Of a stretch of 19,062 nucleotides of DNA, positions 1-7,286 are shown in pieces. Made by a program: the position numbers and the translations under genes. The first letter of the stretch is position 1; every line of letters begins with the position of its first letter. This DNA is from JAJDAN01 sp046583095. GTDB lineage: Bacteria > Myxococcota_A > UBA9160 > UBA4427. The notes under the pieces are model-generated. The model saw only the letters and a list, made by a program, of their open reading frames with translations, had not been told where the DNA came from and did not search any database. Location of the stretch: assembly GCA_046583095.1 (NCBI GenBank), contig JAYGDB010000004.1:1-19062 (forward strand), written 5' to 3'.

Positions 1-230
1 TGGGGCAGTCCTACATCGTGGACTCGTTCATGGTGGTCGTGCTCGGGGGAGTCGGGAAGCTGGCGGGTGCGGTGGTGGCCGCGCTGGGCCTCGGGGTCGT
101 CAACAAGTTCCTCGAGCCGGTTTCCGGTGCCGTGCTGGGAAAGATCTTCGTGTTGGGTTTCCTGATTCTCTTCATCCAGAGACGGCCCCAGGGCATCTTC
201 GCCCTGAAGGGTCGAGCGTCGGAGAGCTGA
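1..230 (+). CDS. urtB: Urea ABC transporter permease UrtB, C-terminal fragment
   Basis: This is the last 75 codons of a gene that begins left of the window; the reading frame enters at base 3. UrtB is one of the two inner-membrane permeases of the UrtABCDE urea importer, a member of the branched-chain amino acid (LivH/LivM-like) permease family. The visible part begins GQSYIVDSFMVVVLGGVGKL and has two hydrophobic segments, then the cytoplasmic-end signature FIQRRPQGIFALKGR, which is typical of UrtB C-termini. The TGA stop lies 3 bases before the urtC start, so the two genes are translationally close. Identity rests on the C-terminal signature plus the urtC-urtD-urtE order downstream. A general HAAT-family permease is the alternative, but the context makes it unlikely. 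Confidence 0.9.
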   Translation, partial: GQSYIVDSFMVVVLGGVGKLAGAVVAALGLGVVNKFLEPVSGAVLGKIFVLGFLILFIQRRPQGIFALKGRASES

Positions 231-233
231 GTC

Positions 234-1382
234 GTGGCCGCCGCCAGCTCTCCCAGCTATCGGCTCCACAGCCGCGGCCAGTGGATTGCGCTGGTCGTGC
301 TGGCGATCCTCGCTCTGGTGGTGATTCCCGGCCTCAACACGTTGCCGGCCGACTCCGCTCTGCACGTTCCGAACTACCTGATCCCGTTGTTCGGGAAGTT
401 CCTGTGTTATGCGATCGTCGCGCTGGCCATGGATCTGATCTGGGGCTACACGGGCATCCTGAGCCTCGGCCACGGCGTCTTCTTTGCGCTCGGTGGCTAC
501 GCGATGGGCATGTACCTGATGCGATCCATCGGCACCGAGGGGGTCTACGCCAGCGACCTCCCCGACTTCATGGTGTTCCTCGACTGGAAGGAGTTGCCCT
601 GGTTCTGGCAGGGCTTCGATCGTTTCGGCTTCGCCGCGTTCATGGCATTGGCGGTCCCGGGGGCCCTCGCGTACGTGTTCGGCTGGTTCGCGTTCCGCTC
701 GCGCATCAAGGGGGTCTACTTCGCCATCATCACCCAGGCGATGACCTTCGCGATGATGTTGCTCTTCTTCCGCAACAACACGGGCTTCGGCGGCAACAAC
801 GGCCTCACCGACTTCAAGCGGCTGCTGGGCTTCTCGTTACAGGAGCCCTCCACGCGGCTGGGTATCTACCTGGCCTCGGTTCTCGCCCTCTTGGGCACCT
901 ACCTGCTGTGCCGCTTCATCATCCGCTCGAAATTGGGTCGCGTGTTGGCGGCGATCCGCGACGAGGAGGACAAGGTCCTCTTCACCGGATACAACAGCCT
1001 CCAGTACAAGCTCTTCGTGTGGACCGTGTCGGCAGTGATCTGCGGTCTCGCCGGGGCGCTCTACGTCCCCCAGGTTGGGATCATCAACCCCAGTGAGATG
1101 TATCCCGCCAATTCCATCGAGATGGCAATCTGGGTGGCCGTCGGAGGGCGCGGAACGCTGATCGGCGCGGCGGGAGGCGCCGTGCTGGTGAACGCGGCCA
1201 AGAGCTGGTTCACGGTTGCGGCCCCCGAAACCTGGCTCTACGTGCTCGGAGGCTTGTTCATCGTCGTCACTCTGTTCCTGCCCGGTGGGCTGGCGAGCCT
1301 GTGGAGCCGGGTGCGCAGCCTCCGCGAACAGTCGACCCGCAGAGCCGGCGAGGAGCCAGCGGCCGACGGGAGCCAGGCATGA
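234..1382 (+). CDS. urtC: Urea ABC transporter permease UrtC
   Basis: This encodes the second inner-membrane permease of the urea importer, 382 residues, normal for UrtC. It is rich in hydrophobic segments and carries the UrtC/LivM-type stretch LIWGYTGILSLGHGVFFALG near residue 70, the conserved FRNNTGFGGNNGLTDF region near residue 180, and the EAA-like cytoplasmic loop around LAAIRDEEDKVLFTGYN near residue 240 that contacts the ATPases. The GTG start at 234 is chosen because it lies 3 bases after the urtB stop and has GGAGAG at 221-226 as ribosome binding site with a 7-base spacer. The stop overlaps the urtD start (ATGA). The last 25 residues are charged and poorly conserved. Urea import under nitrogen limitation is the known role of the family. 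No urease gene lies in the window. Confidence 0.93.
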   Translation: MAAASSPSYRLHSRGQWIALVVLAILALVVIPGLNTLPADSALHVPNYLIPLFGKFLCYAIVALAMDLIWGYTGILSLGHGVFFALGGYAMGMYLMRSIGTEGVYASDLPDFMVFLDWKELPWFWQGFDRFGFAAFMALAVPGALAYVFGWFAFRSRIKGVYFAIITQAMTFAMMLLFFRNNTGFGGNNGLTDFKRLLGFSLQEPSTRLGIYLASVLALLGTYLLCRFIIRSKLGRVLAAIRDEEDKVLFTGYNSLQYKLFVWTVSAVICGLAGALYVPQVGIINPSEMYPANSIEMAIWVAVGGRGTLIGAAGGAVLVNAAKSWFTVAAPETWLYVLGGLFIVVTLFLPGGLASLWSRVRSLREQSTRRAGEEPAADGSQA

Positions 1383-2185
1383 CGGAGATTGGAAGCAAAG
1401 CGGGAAGCGGCAGTCACATCGCCGAGCCGGGCCAGGTCGATACCACCCATGGCCCGATCCTGTACCTCGAGAACGTGACGGTGGCCTTCGACGGCTTCAA
1501 GGCCCTCGATGACCTCAACCTGTATCTGGATGACGGCGAGTTGCGCTGCATCATCGGACCCAACGGCGCCGGCAAGACCACGTTGATGGATGTCATCACC
1601 GGAAAGACGCGCCCCGATACGGGGACGGTGTTCTTCGGAAACACCCTTGATCTCACCAGCATGCGAGAGCACGAGATCGCCCGGGCGGGCGTCGGACGGA
1701 AGTTCCAGAAGCCCACAGTGTTCACCCAGCACACGGTGTTCGCGAACCTCGAGTTGGCGCGCGCGGGCCGCAAGGGGGTGTGGACGACGCTCTTCGCGAA
1801 GCTCTCGGGAGAAGAACTCGACCGCATCGAGTTCGTGGCCGACACGATCGGGCTCCGCGATCGCATGCCCGCCGAGGCCGGCTCGCTCTCCCACGGTGAG
1901 AAGCAGTGGCTCGAGATCGGCATGCTCTTGATGCAGGACCCGCGTCTCCTATTGGTCGACGAGCCGGTGGCAGGCATGACCCGCCAGGAGGTGGAGCACA
2001 CCGGCGACCTCCTCACGCGACTGGCGGGTACCCACACGGTCGTCGTGGTGGAGCACGACATGGACTTCGTGCGACGGATCGCCCGCAAGGTGACGGTGCT
2101 GCACCAGGGGAAGGTTCTCGCCGAGGGACCCATGGACCGCGTGCAAGAGGATCCGCGCGTGGTGGAAGTCTACCTGGGGGAGTAG
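1379..2185 (+). CDS. urtD: Urea ABC transporter ATP-binding protein UrtD
   Basis: This is one of two cytoplasmic ATPases that power urea import, 268 residues. Visible ABC motifs are Walker A GPNGAGKT (60-67), signature LSHGEK (170-175), Walker B LLLVDEP (190-196) and the switch histidine H226 in VVVVEHD. The variant signature LSHGEKQWLEIGM is characteristic of UrtD and separates it from LivG. The ATG at 1379 overlaps the urtC stop as ATGA and has GGGAG at 1368-1372 as ribosome binding site. An open frame extends upstream to 1301, but it lies inside urtC and has no conserved residues. The first 25 residues precede the ABC fold and are poorly conserved. It should pair with UrtE to form the nucleotide-binding heterodimer. 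Confidence 0.95.
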   Translation: MTEIGSKAGSGSHIAEPGQVDTTHGPILYLENVTVAFDGFKALDDLNLYLDDGELRCIIGPNGAGKTTLMDVITGKTRPDTGTVFFGNTLDLTSMREHEIARAGVGRKFQKPTVFTQHTVFANLELARAGRKGVWTTLFAKLSGEELDRIEFVADTIGLRDRMPAEAGSLSHGEKQWLEIGMLLMQDPRLLLVDEPVAGMTRQEVEHTGDLLTRLAGTHTVVVVEHDMDFVRRIARKVTVLHQGKVLAEGPMDRVQEDPRVVEVYLGE

Positions 2186-2190
2186 GGACG

Positions 2191-2883
2191 ATGTTGGCTA
2201 CAGCAGCTCTCAACCAGTACTACGGCGGCAGCCACATCCTCTGGGACGTGGAATTGGATGTTCCTGAGGGCTCTTGCACCTGCCTGATGGGCCGCAACGG
2301 CGCAGGCAAAACGACACTGCTCAAGACGATCATGGGCACCCTGCCCGCTGCTACGGGCAGTATTCGCTACCAGGGTCAGGAACTCCGCGGCGCGCCGGCC
2401 GAGCGACGTGCGAGGCTCGGCATCGGCTATGCGCCGCAGGGACGCGAGATCTTCGGTCAACTGACCGTGGAGGAGAATCTGCGGGTGGGCCTTGCCGGGC
2501 GCAGGGACGGCAGGCGAGATCTGCCGGACCTCATCTTCGACCTGTTTCCCGTGCTGCGCGAGATGCTCACCCGCCGCGGGGGCGATCTCTCCGGCGGCCA
2601 GCAACAGCAGCTGGGGATCGCCCGAGCCCTGGTTGCCGAGCCCCAGCTGCTGATCCTCGATGAGCCCACCGAGGGAATCCAGCCCAACATCGTGAAACAG
2701 ATCGGGGATGTGATCCTGGAGCTGAAGCAGCGCGGGCTTACGGTGCTGCTGGTCGAGCAGAAGCTCCCGTTTGCCCGCCGCGTGGCCGACCGCTACTGCA
2801 TCCTCGACAAGGGCCGAGTGCTCTCGACCGGAGCGGTTGACGATCTCGACGACGACCTGGCTCGCTCCTACCTGAGCGTCTGA
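2191..2883 (+). CDS. urtE: Urea ABC transporter ATP-binding protein UrtE
   Basis: This is the second ATPase of the urea importer, 230 residues, the usual UrtE length. Motifs: Walker A GRNGAGKT (34-41), Q-loop within APQGREIF (81-88), signature LSGGQQQQ (133-140), Walker B LLILDEP (153-159) and LLVEQKL with Gln at the usual switch-His position, as in LivF/UrtE proteins. The string PQGREIFGQLTVEENL is typical of UrtE. The ATG at 2191 is 5 bases past the urtD stop with a purine-rich GGGGGAG upstream (2176-2182). The open frame upstream to 1906 overlaps urtD and is not part of the gene. It is the last gene of the urt operon. What follows (2884-2986) holds a weak hairpin and a new promoter-like box. 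Confidence 0.95.
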   Translation: MLATAALNQYYGGSHILWDVELDVPEGSCTCLMGRNGAGKTTLLKTIMGTLPAATGSIRYQGQELRGAPAERRARLGIGYAPQGREIFGQLTVEENLRVGLAGRRDGRRDLPDLIFDLFPVLREMLTRRGGDLSGGQQQQLGIARALVAEPQLLILDEPTEGIQPNIVKQIGDVILELKQRGLTVLLVEQKLPFARRVADRYCILDKGRVLSTGAVDDLDDDLARSYLSV

Positions 2884-2953
2884 CCGCCCACGGGCACCGA
2901 TCACGCGCCTTCGGGCGAATCGCTGAATAGACGCGTGAACTTCGAGCAGCTTG

Positions 2954-2959
2954 TATAAT
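2954..2959 (+). promoter_or_regulatory. -10 box of a probable promoter for the amidohydrolase
   Basis: The sequence TATAAT matches the sigma70 -10 consensus exactly, in a GC-rich 103-bp gap after urtE. A start about 7 bases downstream would leave a leader of about 20 bases that keeps the ribosome binding site AGGAG (2974-2978), 8 bases before the GTG start at 2987. No good -35 hexamer is seen at 16-18 bases upstream, so strength and sigma factor are uncertain. Confidence 0.5.
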
Positions 2960-2986
2960 CGGTTGGAATCGCCAGGAGCGTTCTTC

Positions 2987-4123
2987 GTGTCCCACCCGAT
3001 CCTCTCCGCCGACGGCCACATCGATTTCCCGCTGCTCCCCGAGACGCTCTGGAGCGACAATGCCCCCGCGGCGCTACGCGACCGCATGCCGCGCGTGGTC
3101 GAGACCTCTCGCGGGCGAGCGTGGAAGTCGGCGCAGGGAGAGTCCCTCGGACTGGTCGGCGGGATGGGCTCGGCAGGCCGCCCCTACGTGCCCGGCGAGA
3201 TCCACCGCTCCGATCGGATGGCCGAGCAGGGCCTCTACGAGGATCAGCAACGAGGGATCATGCGCCCCGCAGTGCCCGAGCTTCGCGTGCAGGACCAGGA
3301 ACTCGACGGCGTCTCCGGAGAGGTCGTCTACGGGATCCTCGGCGCGTCGAGTCGCCTCGGGGATCCGGAGGTCGCAGCCGTCGTCTGCCACATCTACAAC
3401 GAGTGGCTCGCAGAGTTCTGCGCGAAGGCGCCGGGACGCTTCGCGGGCATTGGCTGCCTGTCATCGACGAACCCCGAAGAGGCCGCCCGAGAAGTCGAGC
3501 GCTGCGCAAAGCTCGGCCTCAAAGGCGCCGAACTCGGCCTGTCCCACGACATGCTCCCGCTCTGGCACGACGACTGGGAGCCGGTGTATCGCGCCTGCGC
3601 GGAGACCGGCGTGCCCCTCCACATCCACACGATTGGGCCCGCTACGGAGATTCGTTGGATCCAGGATCCGGCGACCTACCGGCGCTGGCTGGCCACCCAC
3701 ATCAGTGCCTTCCAGGTCCCGATGCTCGCAGTGGTGGCGTCCCTGCTCTTCGGCGGGGCTCCGGAACGCCACCCGGAGCTGCGAGTCGTGATCGGCGAGT
3801 CGGGCATCGGCTGGCTCCCGTACGCGCTCGAGCGCATGGACTTCGAGTGGCAGGACCAGTTCCAGGACCTGCTCCCGAGGCCCCCGAGCGAGTACTGGCG
3901 CCGCCAGTTTTTCGCGACCTTCCAGGTGGATCGGGTCGGCCTCGAGAATCTCGCCGCGATTGGCGAGAACACCGTCATGTGGGGCTCGGACTTCCCGCAT
4001 CCCGACGGCACCTGGCCGGATTCGCAGGCGATCCTCGAGCCCCAGCTCGCGGGCCTCTCGGACGAGACCCGCCGCAAGATCCTGTGCGACAACGCGGCCG
4101 GCCTGTACGGCTTCGAGGTCTAG
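2987..4123 (+). CDS. Metal-dependent amidohydrolase (amidohydrolase_2 / ACMSD-like family)
   Basis: A 378-residue cytoplasmic protein of the TIM-barrel amidohydrolase-2 family, which includes aminocarboxymuconate-semialdehyde decarboxylase and related hydrolases and decarboxylases. Likely metal ligands are D9 and H11 in SADGHIDF, H212/H214 in LHIHT, and D335 in WGSDFPHPDGTWP near the C-terminus, the family hallmark. No signal peptide or membrane segment is visible. The GTG at 2987 is preferred over the upstream TTG at 2951: it has AGGAG at 2974-2978, and the family-conserved sequence begins a few residues later, whereas the TTG overlaps the TATAAT box. It converges with a PhyH-family gene 9 bases away. 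The substrate cannot be read from sequence; a ring-cleavage product or other carboxylated substrate is possible. Confidence 0.88.
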   Translation: MSHPILSADGHIDFPLLPETLWSDNAPAALRDRMPRVVETSRGRAWKSAQGESLGLVGGMGSAGRPYVPGEIHRSDRMAEQGLYEDQQRGIMRPAVPELRVQDQELDGVSGEVVYGILGASSRLGDPEVAAVVCHIYNEWLAEFCAKAPGRFAGIGCLSSTNPEEAAREVERCAKLGLKGAELGLSHDMLPLWHDDWEPVYRACAETGVPLHIHTIGPATEIRWIQDPATYRRWLATHISAFQVPMLAVVASLLFGGAPERHPELRVVIGESGIGWLPYALERMDFEWQDQFQDLLPRPPSEYWRRQFFATFQVDRVGLENLAAIGENTVMWGSDFPHPDGTWPDSQAILEPQLAGLSDETRRKILCDNAAGLYGFEV

Positions 4124-4135
4124 CTGCCGCAGCTA
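4121..4135. repeat. Perfect 6-bp-arm inverted repeat spanning two convergent stop codons
   Basis: TAGCTG-CCG-CAGCTA is a perfect inverted repeat. Each end is the TAG stop of one of the two convergent genes, the amidohydrolase on + and the PhyH-family gene on -. It could form a short hairpin at both transcript ends, but no U-tract follows on either strand, so it is not a canonical intrinsic terminator. Confidence 0.5.
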
Positions 4136-4954
4136 CGGGATCTCGACCGGCTGGCCGTCTCGCAGCACGAAGTACTGTCGCGCGGAATCGTTCTGCGGAC
4201 CCTGCCTGGGCTCGTCATCGGTTCGGGTACAGGCGCCATCCGGCGCGTACTGAAGGATGTAGGTCTTGCGCACCGCGTCCGTGAGGTTCGGACCGGTTCG
4301 GTGGGGCGTGAGTGACGAGAACACCACGATGTCGCCGGCCTTGGCCGGAACCGGGACGGCATCCGGGGACGAAGGCGTGCAACACCAGCCGAGTGGCGTG
4401 AACTCGTGGGCCAGGGTCCCATAGCGGTGCAGTCCCGGGATCACCCAGGGGCAACCGTTCTCCTCGTCGGTATCCGTCAGTGCGACCCAGCAGGTCAGGT
4501 ATTGCTGGGGCTCGAGGTACGTGTACCCGTTGTCCTGGTGGAACGGGAACTCATCGGGGTTGCCGGGCTTCTTGTAGACCGCCTGGTCCCAGTAGAGGCG
4601 CACGTCGGGCCCGACCAAGTCGTGACACAAGCCCAGCACCGCCGCGGCGGTGCTGAACTCGCGCAGGTAGCGAGAGTGCTCGACCAGGTGCGTGGTGAAC
4701 GTGATGGCACCGGCTTTCGCGATGAACAGCCGCCCATCTTCCCGGGTGCGCAGGAAGTTCTCCACCTTCTCTTCGAAGGGCTCGATTTCCTGGACCGCCC
4801 GGGCGAGTTGGTCGGCATCGAAGGCCCCCCGGACGAGGAGGTATCCCTCCTCGTCGAAACGCGACACCTGATCCTGGCTCAGGGCGCGACCGCCCCCCGG
4901 CGACGGCCGCCAGTGGAAGCCCTCGTTGAAAGGATGCAGGGTCGGCTGGCTCAC
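4133..4954 (-). CDS. Phytanoyl-CoA dioxygenase (PhyH) family protein, downstream member of a pair
   Basis: A 273-residue Fe(II)/2-oxoglutarate-dependent oxygenase of the PhyH family. The iron-binding facial triad is visible as H139-x-D141 in FPFHQDNGY and distal H218 in SSLTPHRTGPN. R229, eleven residues later, is placed to bind 2-oxoglutarate. ENGCPWVIPGLHRYG is the typical strand before the distal histidine. The GTG at 4954 is preferred: it overlaps the stop of the upstream PhyH gene as GTGA and has GGGGAG 7 bases upstream, while a TTG 30 bases earlier has no such site. The overlap implies translational coupling, and the two proteins probably act in one pathway. PhyH-like enzymes hydroxylate diverse small molecules (fatty acyl-CoAs, ectoine, natural products); the substrate here is unknown. 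It is cytoplasmic, with no signal peptide. Confidence 0.88.
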   Translation of the reverse strand: MSQPTLHPFNEGFHWRPSPGGGRALSQDQVSRFDEEGYLLVRGAFDADQLARAVQEIEPFEEKVENFLRTREDGRLFIAKAGAITFTTHLVEHSRYLREFSTAAAVLGLCHDLVGPDVRLYWDQAVYKKPGNPDEFPFHQDNGYTYLEPQQYLTCWVALTDTDEENGCPWVIPGLHRYGTLAHEFTPLGWCCTPSSPDAVPVPAKAGDIVVFSSLTPHRTGPNLTDAVRKTYILQYAPDGACTRTDDEPRQGPQNDSARQYFVLRDGQPVEIP

Positions 4955-5745
4955 GAAGCGGCTCCCCGACGCACGGGCATCCAATCGTTGATGGGCGATG
5001 CGTGCTGCGACCGATCGACAGTCCCGTGCTCCGCATAGTGGTAGACCATGGCGGCCCGGATGCCGCCCGAACGGTTGTCCTCGGACCGGTGCATCAGGTG
5101 GCTGTGGAAGACGAGCAGGTCGCCCGGCTGCATCAGTACCGGAACGGCCGCCCGCATATCGTGGTCGACGATTTCCACGTACCCGAAATTCGCACCCGGC
5201 CTGCGGTCCGGCACGTGCTCGTGCACCGGCTCACGATGGGATCCAGGCAGCACGTGGAGGCAGCCGTTTTCGAGGGTGGCTTCGGAGACCGCCAGCCAGA
5301 CCCCCACCTGGGGGCCGCGGTCGAAGCGAAAGTAGTAGGAGTCCTGGTGCCAGGGCTGTCCCCAGGCGGCCGGGTTCTTGAAGATGAACTGGGAGAGGAA
5401 GCAATCGATTTCAACGCCGAGCCGGGGCGTGACGAGCGACAGGATCTCGGGCTGCGTCGCGAACTCGTGAAACACCGAGTCGCGGTGGAGCTTGAAGATC
5501 TTCGAGACCTGCGACTCCGCTCCCAGGGAGGGGTCGGCCGAAGCCACGAGATTCGCCTCGGGCGTCACGAGGGCGCCCGCTGCCGTTCCGGCTCCATCCG
5601 CCTCCCGGGCGAGAGCCACCGCACGGGCCAGCATCCGCTCGCACACGTCGGGCCCGGAGAACCCTGGAACCAGGAAGAAGCCGTCCTGCTCCCAACATGC
5701 GAGCCGCTCGTCCGCGGACGCGATCTCGAGGGTCGGGGTCGCCAT
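4951..5745 (-). CDS. Phytanoyl-CoA dioxygenase (PhyH) family protein, upstream member of a pair
   Basis: A 264-residue Fe(II)/2-oxoglutarate oxygenase, clearly related to but different from its downstream neighbour. The iron ligands are H133-x-D135 in PWHQDSYYF and H219 in HSHLMHRSEDN; R230 is placed for 2-oxoglutarate binding. ENGCLHVLPGSH at 159-170 is the family's typical turn, and FIFKNPAAWGQPWHQD resembles PhyH enzymes acting on acyl or small hydrophilic substrates. The ATG at 5745 begins just ahead of the conserved WEQDGFFLVPGF segment; an in-frame TTG seven codons earlier overlaps a -10-like box and is less likely. Its TGA overlaps the GTG of the next gene. Both PhyH genes look like one operon reading leftward. 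The substrate is not identifiable. Confidence 0.88.
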   Translation of the reverse strand: MATPTLEIASADERLACWEQDGFFLVPGFSGPDVCERMLARAVALAREADGAGTAAGALVTPEANLVASADPSLGAESQVSKIFKLHRDSVFHEFATQPEILSLVTPRLGVEIDCFLSQFIFKNPAAWGQPWHQDSYYFRFDRGPQVGVWLAVSEATLENGCLHVLPGSHREPVHEHVPDRRPGANFGYVEIVDHDMRAAVPVLMQPGDLLVFHSHLMHRSEDNRSGGIRAAMVYHYAEHGTVDRSQHASPINDWMPVRRGAAS

Positions 5746-5753
5746 GCGGATCG

Positions 5754-5759
5754 ACTCTA
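5754..5759 (-). promoter_or_regulatory. -10-like box TAGAGT close to the PhyH pair start
   Basis: On the minus strand TAGAGT lies 8 bases before the ATG at 5745, so a transcript starting the usual 6-7 bases downstream would be almost leaderless. There is no clear ribosome binding site for this ATG, which agrees. The box sits within the inverted repeat CGACT-CT-AGTCG (5752-5763). No -35 match is seen. The same TAGAGT/ATG spacing occurs before the sulfotransferase gene at 16778. Confidence 0.4.
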
Positions 5760-5874
5760 GTCGCAACGAGCCGGGAGTGCCCGAGCGCGATTCGTGCGAG
5801 GCCGCAGCCCGTCCTAGCCGAAGAAGTCACAGTCGACGGATCTTCGTGCCGCGGCGCGGTCGGGGACTGAAACT

Positions 5875-7131
5875 TCAGCGGCTGAGCCGCGCGATCGCCT
5901 CGGCAATCCCTCGGGTTTGCGCGGCCGGTAGCCGGTGCCTCGCCAGCGCCTCCTCCACCCGGCCGTGCAGGTCCGAACGCCTCGGCTCCGAATCGCGCGC
6001 GGTCAGGAGCAGCAGACTCGCCATCCGCTCGCCGATCCGGAGCAGCGCCGGTCGAATCTCTTGCGCGAGATCGAAGACCGCGGTGCCCGGCGGCATCGGC
6101 CCGGCGAGGATCCGATGCTGAATTGCAACGGCAGCCGCGATCTGGGCGCGATAGAAGCGGTCGACGTCCACACGCGGGGGAGGTTCGCCGCCCGCCTGCT
6201 CAGCCGCCTGGGTGACTGCCTGCCAGGCGGCCGCGAGCACCCGAGCCTCGCGTTCCGGGTCCACCACGGCGACCCCTCGCGCACGCTTGTACTCCGCGAC
6301 GGATGCCATCAACGCGAGCCGCTCGTCGCAGGCGGCCAGCAGCGCCTCGAGCGGCGTCGCAGTCCGACGCAGCGACGCCTCGCCGAACCACTCGGCTCGC
6401 AGCGCCGCCAGCGAGCCGTCGCGCTCCCGCGCCATCAGCCACGCATCCAGACGCGTCGCCAATGCTGCGTCATCGGCGCGAACCCAGTACGCCTTGTGGT
6501 CCCGAGTGAAGGGGCCGACGAGTCGAACGTCCGTCAGCCCCTGCAACCAACCCGGCGCCTCCAGCGTGTCGCTGACGATCGCGTCCACCTCCCCCGCAGC
6601 CAGCGCCTGCCTTACGGCCCGGTTGTCCGGGATCGCGCGGATGCGGGCGGAGGGGAAGTGGGCGCGGGTGACGCGTTCGAGGTGTCCTCCCGCGTTGACG
6701 GCGAGCAACACATCGGCTTCATCAAGCCGCTCGAGCGCCTGGGCTGGAGCAACTTCGAGCCGTCTCCACGTCGCACCACGGACGAGGAGCACTGCGCCGG
6801 TCTCGACGACGGGGACCGTGAAGCGACCTCGGATCGATCGCTCTGGACGAATCGTCACGCCGCTCATCGCCACATCGAAGCGCCCGGCCTTCATCGCCTC
6901 CAGCAGTTCGGGCCACCGGAACGGGACCCAGGCCACCGCCACGCCCGTGTCGCGCGCGAACCGTTCGGCGACCGCGATGTCGAAACCGCGATAGCCACCC
7001 GGTGTGTTCTCGCTGAAGGGGCGGTAGTCGCCACTCGTCCCGACTCGCAGCACCGGCTCGGAGGCCGAGAGCTGCGGGACCCCGGCGAGGAGGACCCCGG
7101 CTAGAAGGATTGTCCGAGTTCGAAAGGGCAT
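5875..7131 (-). CDS. Periplasmic bifunctional cyclohexadienyl dehydratase / chorismate mutase fusion (PheC-AroQ gamma)
   Basis: A 418-residue exported fusion. Residues 1-24 form a Sec signal peptide (MPFRTR, a hydrophobic core, then SAS). Residues 26-250 are a solute-binding-protein-3 fold with PheC signatures: GTSGDYRPFS, GGYRGFDIAVAERFA, RFDVAMSGVTIRPER, NAGGHLERV and VSDTLEA, whose Glu191 matches the proposed catalytic Glu of Pseudomonas cyclohexadienyl dehydratase. Residues 258-418 are a gamma-class (exported) AroQ chorismate mutase: LLAACDERLALMASVAEYKR, DPEREARVL and FYRAQIAAAVAIQHRI, with R271, K282, R294 and Q330 where AroQ active-site residues fall. Together they could convert chorismate to prephenate to phenylpyruvate (or arogenate to phenylalanine) in the periplasm. 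The ATG at 7131 is chosen because GGGGAG lies 8 bases upstream and the signal peptide starts there; an open frame to 7281 lacks support. The gene is transcribed alone, divergent from an acyl-CoA dehydrogenase. Confidence 0.87.
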   Translation of the reverse strand: MPFRTRTILLAGVLLAGVPQLSASEPVLRVGTSGDYRPFSENTPGGYRGFDIAVAERFARDTGVAVAWVPFRWPELLEAMKAGRFDVAMSGVTIRPERSIRGRFTVPVVETGAVLLVRGATWRRLEVAPAQALERLDEADVLLAVNAGGHLERVTRAHFPSARIRAIPDNRAVRQALAAGEVDAIVSDTLEAPGWLQGLTDVRLVGPFTRDHKAYWVRADDAALATRLDAWLMARERDGSLAALRAEWFGEASLRRTATPLEALLAACDERLALMASVAEYKRARGVAVVDPEREARVLAAAWQAVTQAAEQAGGEPPPRVDVDRFYRAQIAAAVAIQHRILAGPMPPGTAVFDLAQEIRPALLRIGERMASLLLLTARDSEPRRSDLHGRVEEALARHRLPAAQTRGIAEAIARLSR

Positions 7132-7242
7132 GGCGTGCGCTCCCCGACTGTACCGCGCGCGGGTATGCGAGAGCGATGCTCGACCGGGCCTCGGACGGCA
7201 CATCACCCTCCTCCCGGAGCGACCGGTGGAGCCACGGTGCTC

Positions 7243-7251
7243 TGGTAGAAT
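7243..7251 (+). promoter_or_regulatory. Extended -10 box TGGTAGAAT before the acyl-CoA dehydrogenase
   Basis: TG-G-TAGAAT matches the extended -10 pattern TGnTATAAT with one mismatch. A start near 7258 would give a leader of about 29 bases containing the ribosome binding site GAGGA (7274-7278), 8 bases before the ATG at 7287. No -35 is evident, as expected for extended -10 promoters. Confidence 0.5.
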
Positions 7252-7286
7252 TTCGGAACTCCCTCTCGAATCCGAGGACATCCGCG

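Noticed and set aside
1301..1378. Upstream extension of urtD by 26 codons
   Set aside because: It lies wholly within urtC, whereas the ATG at 1379 has a ribosome binding site and the typical ATGA overlap.
2906..2917. CGCC-TTCG-GGCG hairpin after urtE as an intrinsic terminator
   Set aside because: The stem is only 4 bp and no U-tract follows, so it is too weak to call, although the TTCG loop is stable.
2170..3087. Long minus-strand open frame (305 codons) over urtE and the amidohydrolase start
   Set aside because: It lies antisense to a gene with clear ABC motifs, matches no family and is a product of GC-rich codon use. The same reasoning removes the long frames at 3121-4284, 9303-10424 and 10364-11485.
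7132..7281. Upstream extension of the PheC-AroQ gene by 50 codons
   Set aside because: It would bury the signal peptide behind a charged, unconserved leader. The ATG at 7131 has GGGGAG at good spacing, and the region is needed as a promoter for the divergent gene.
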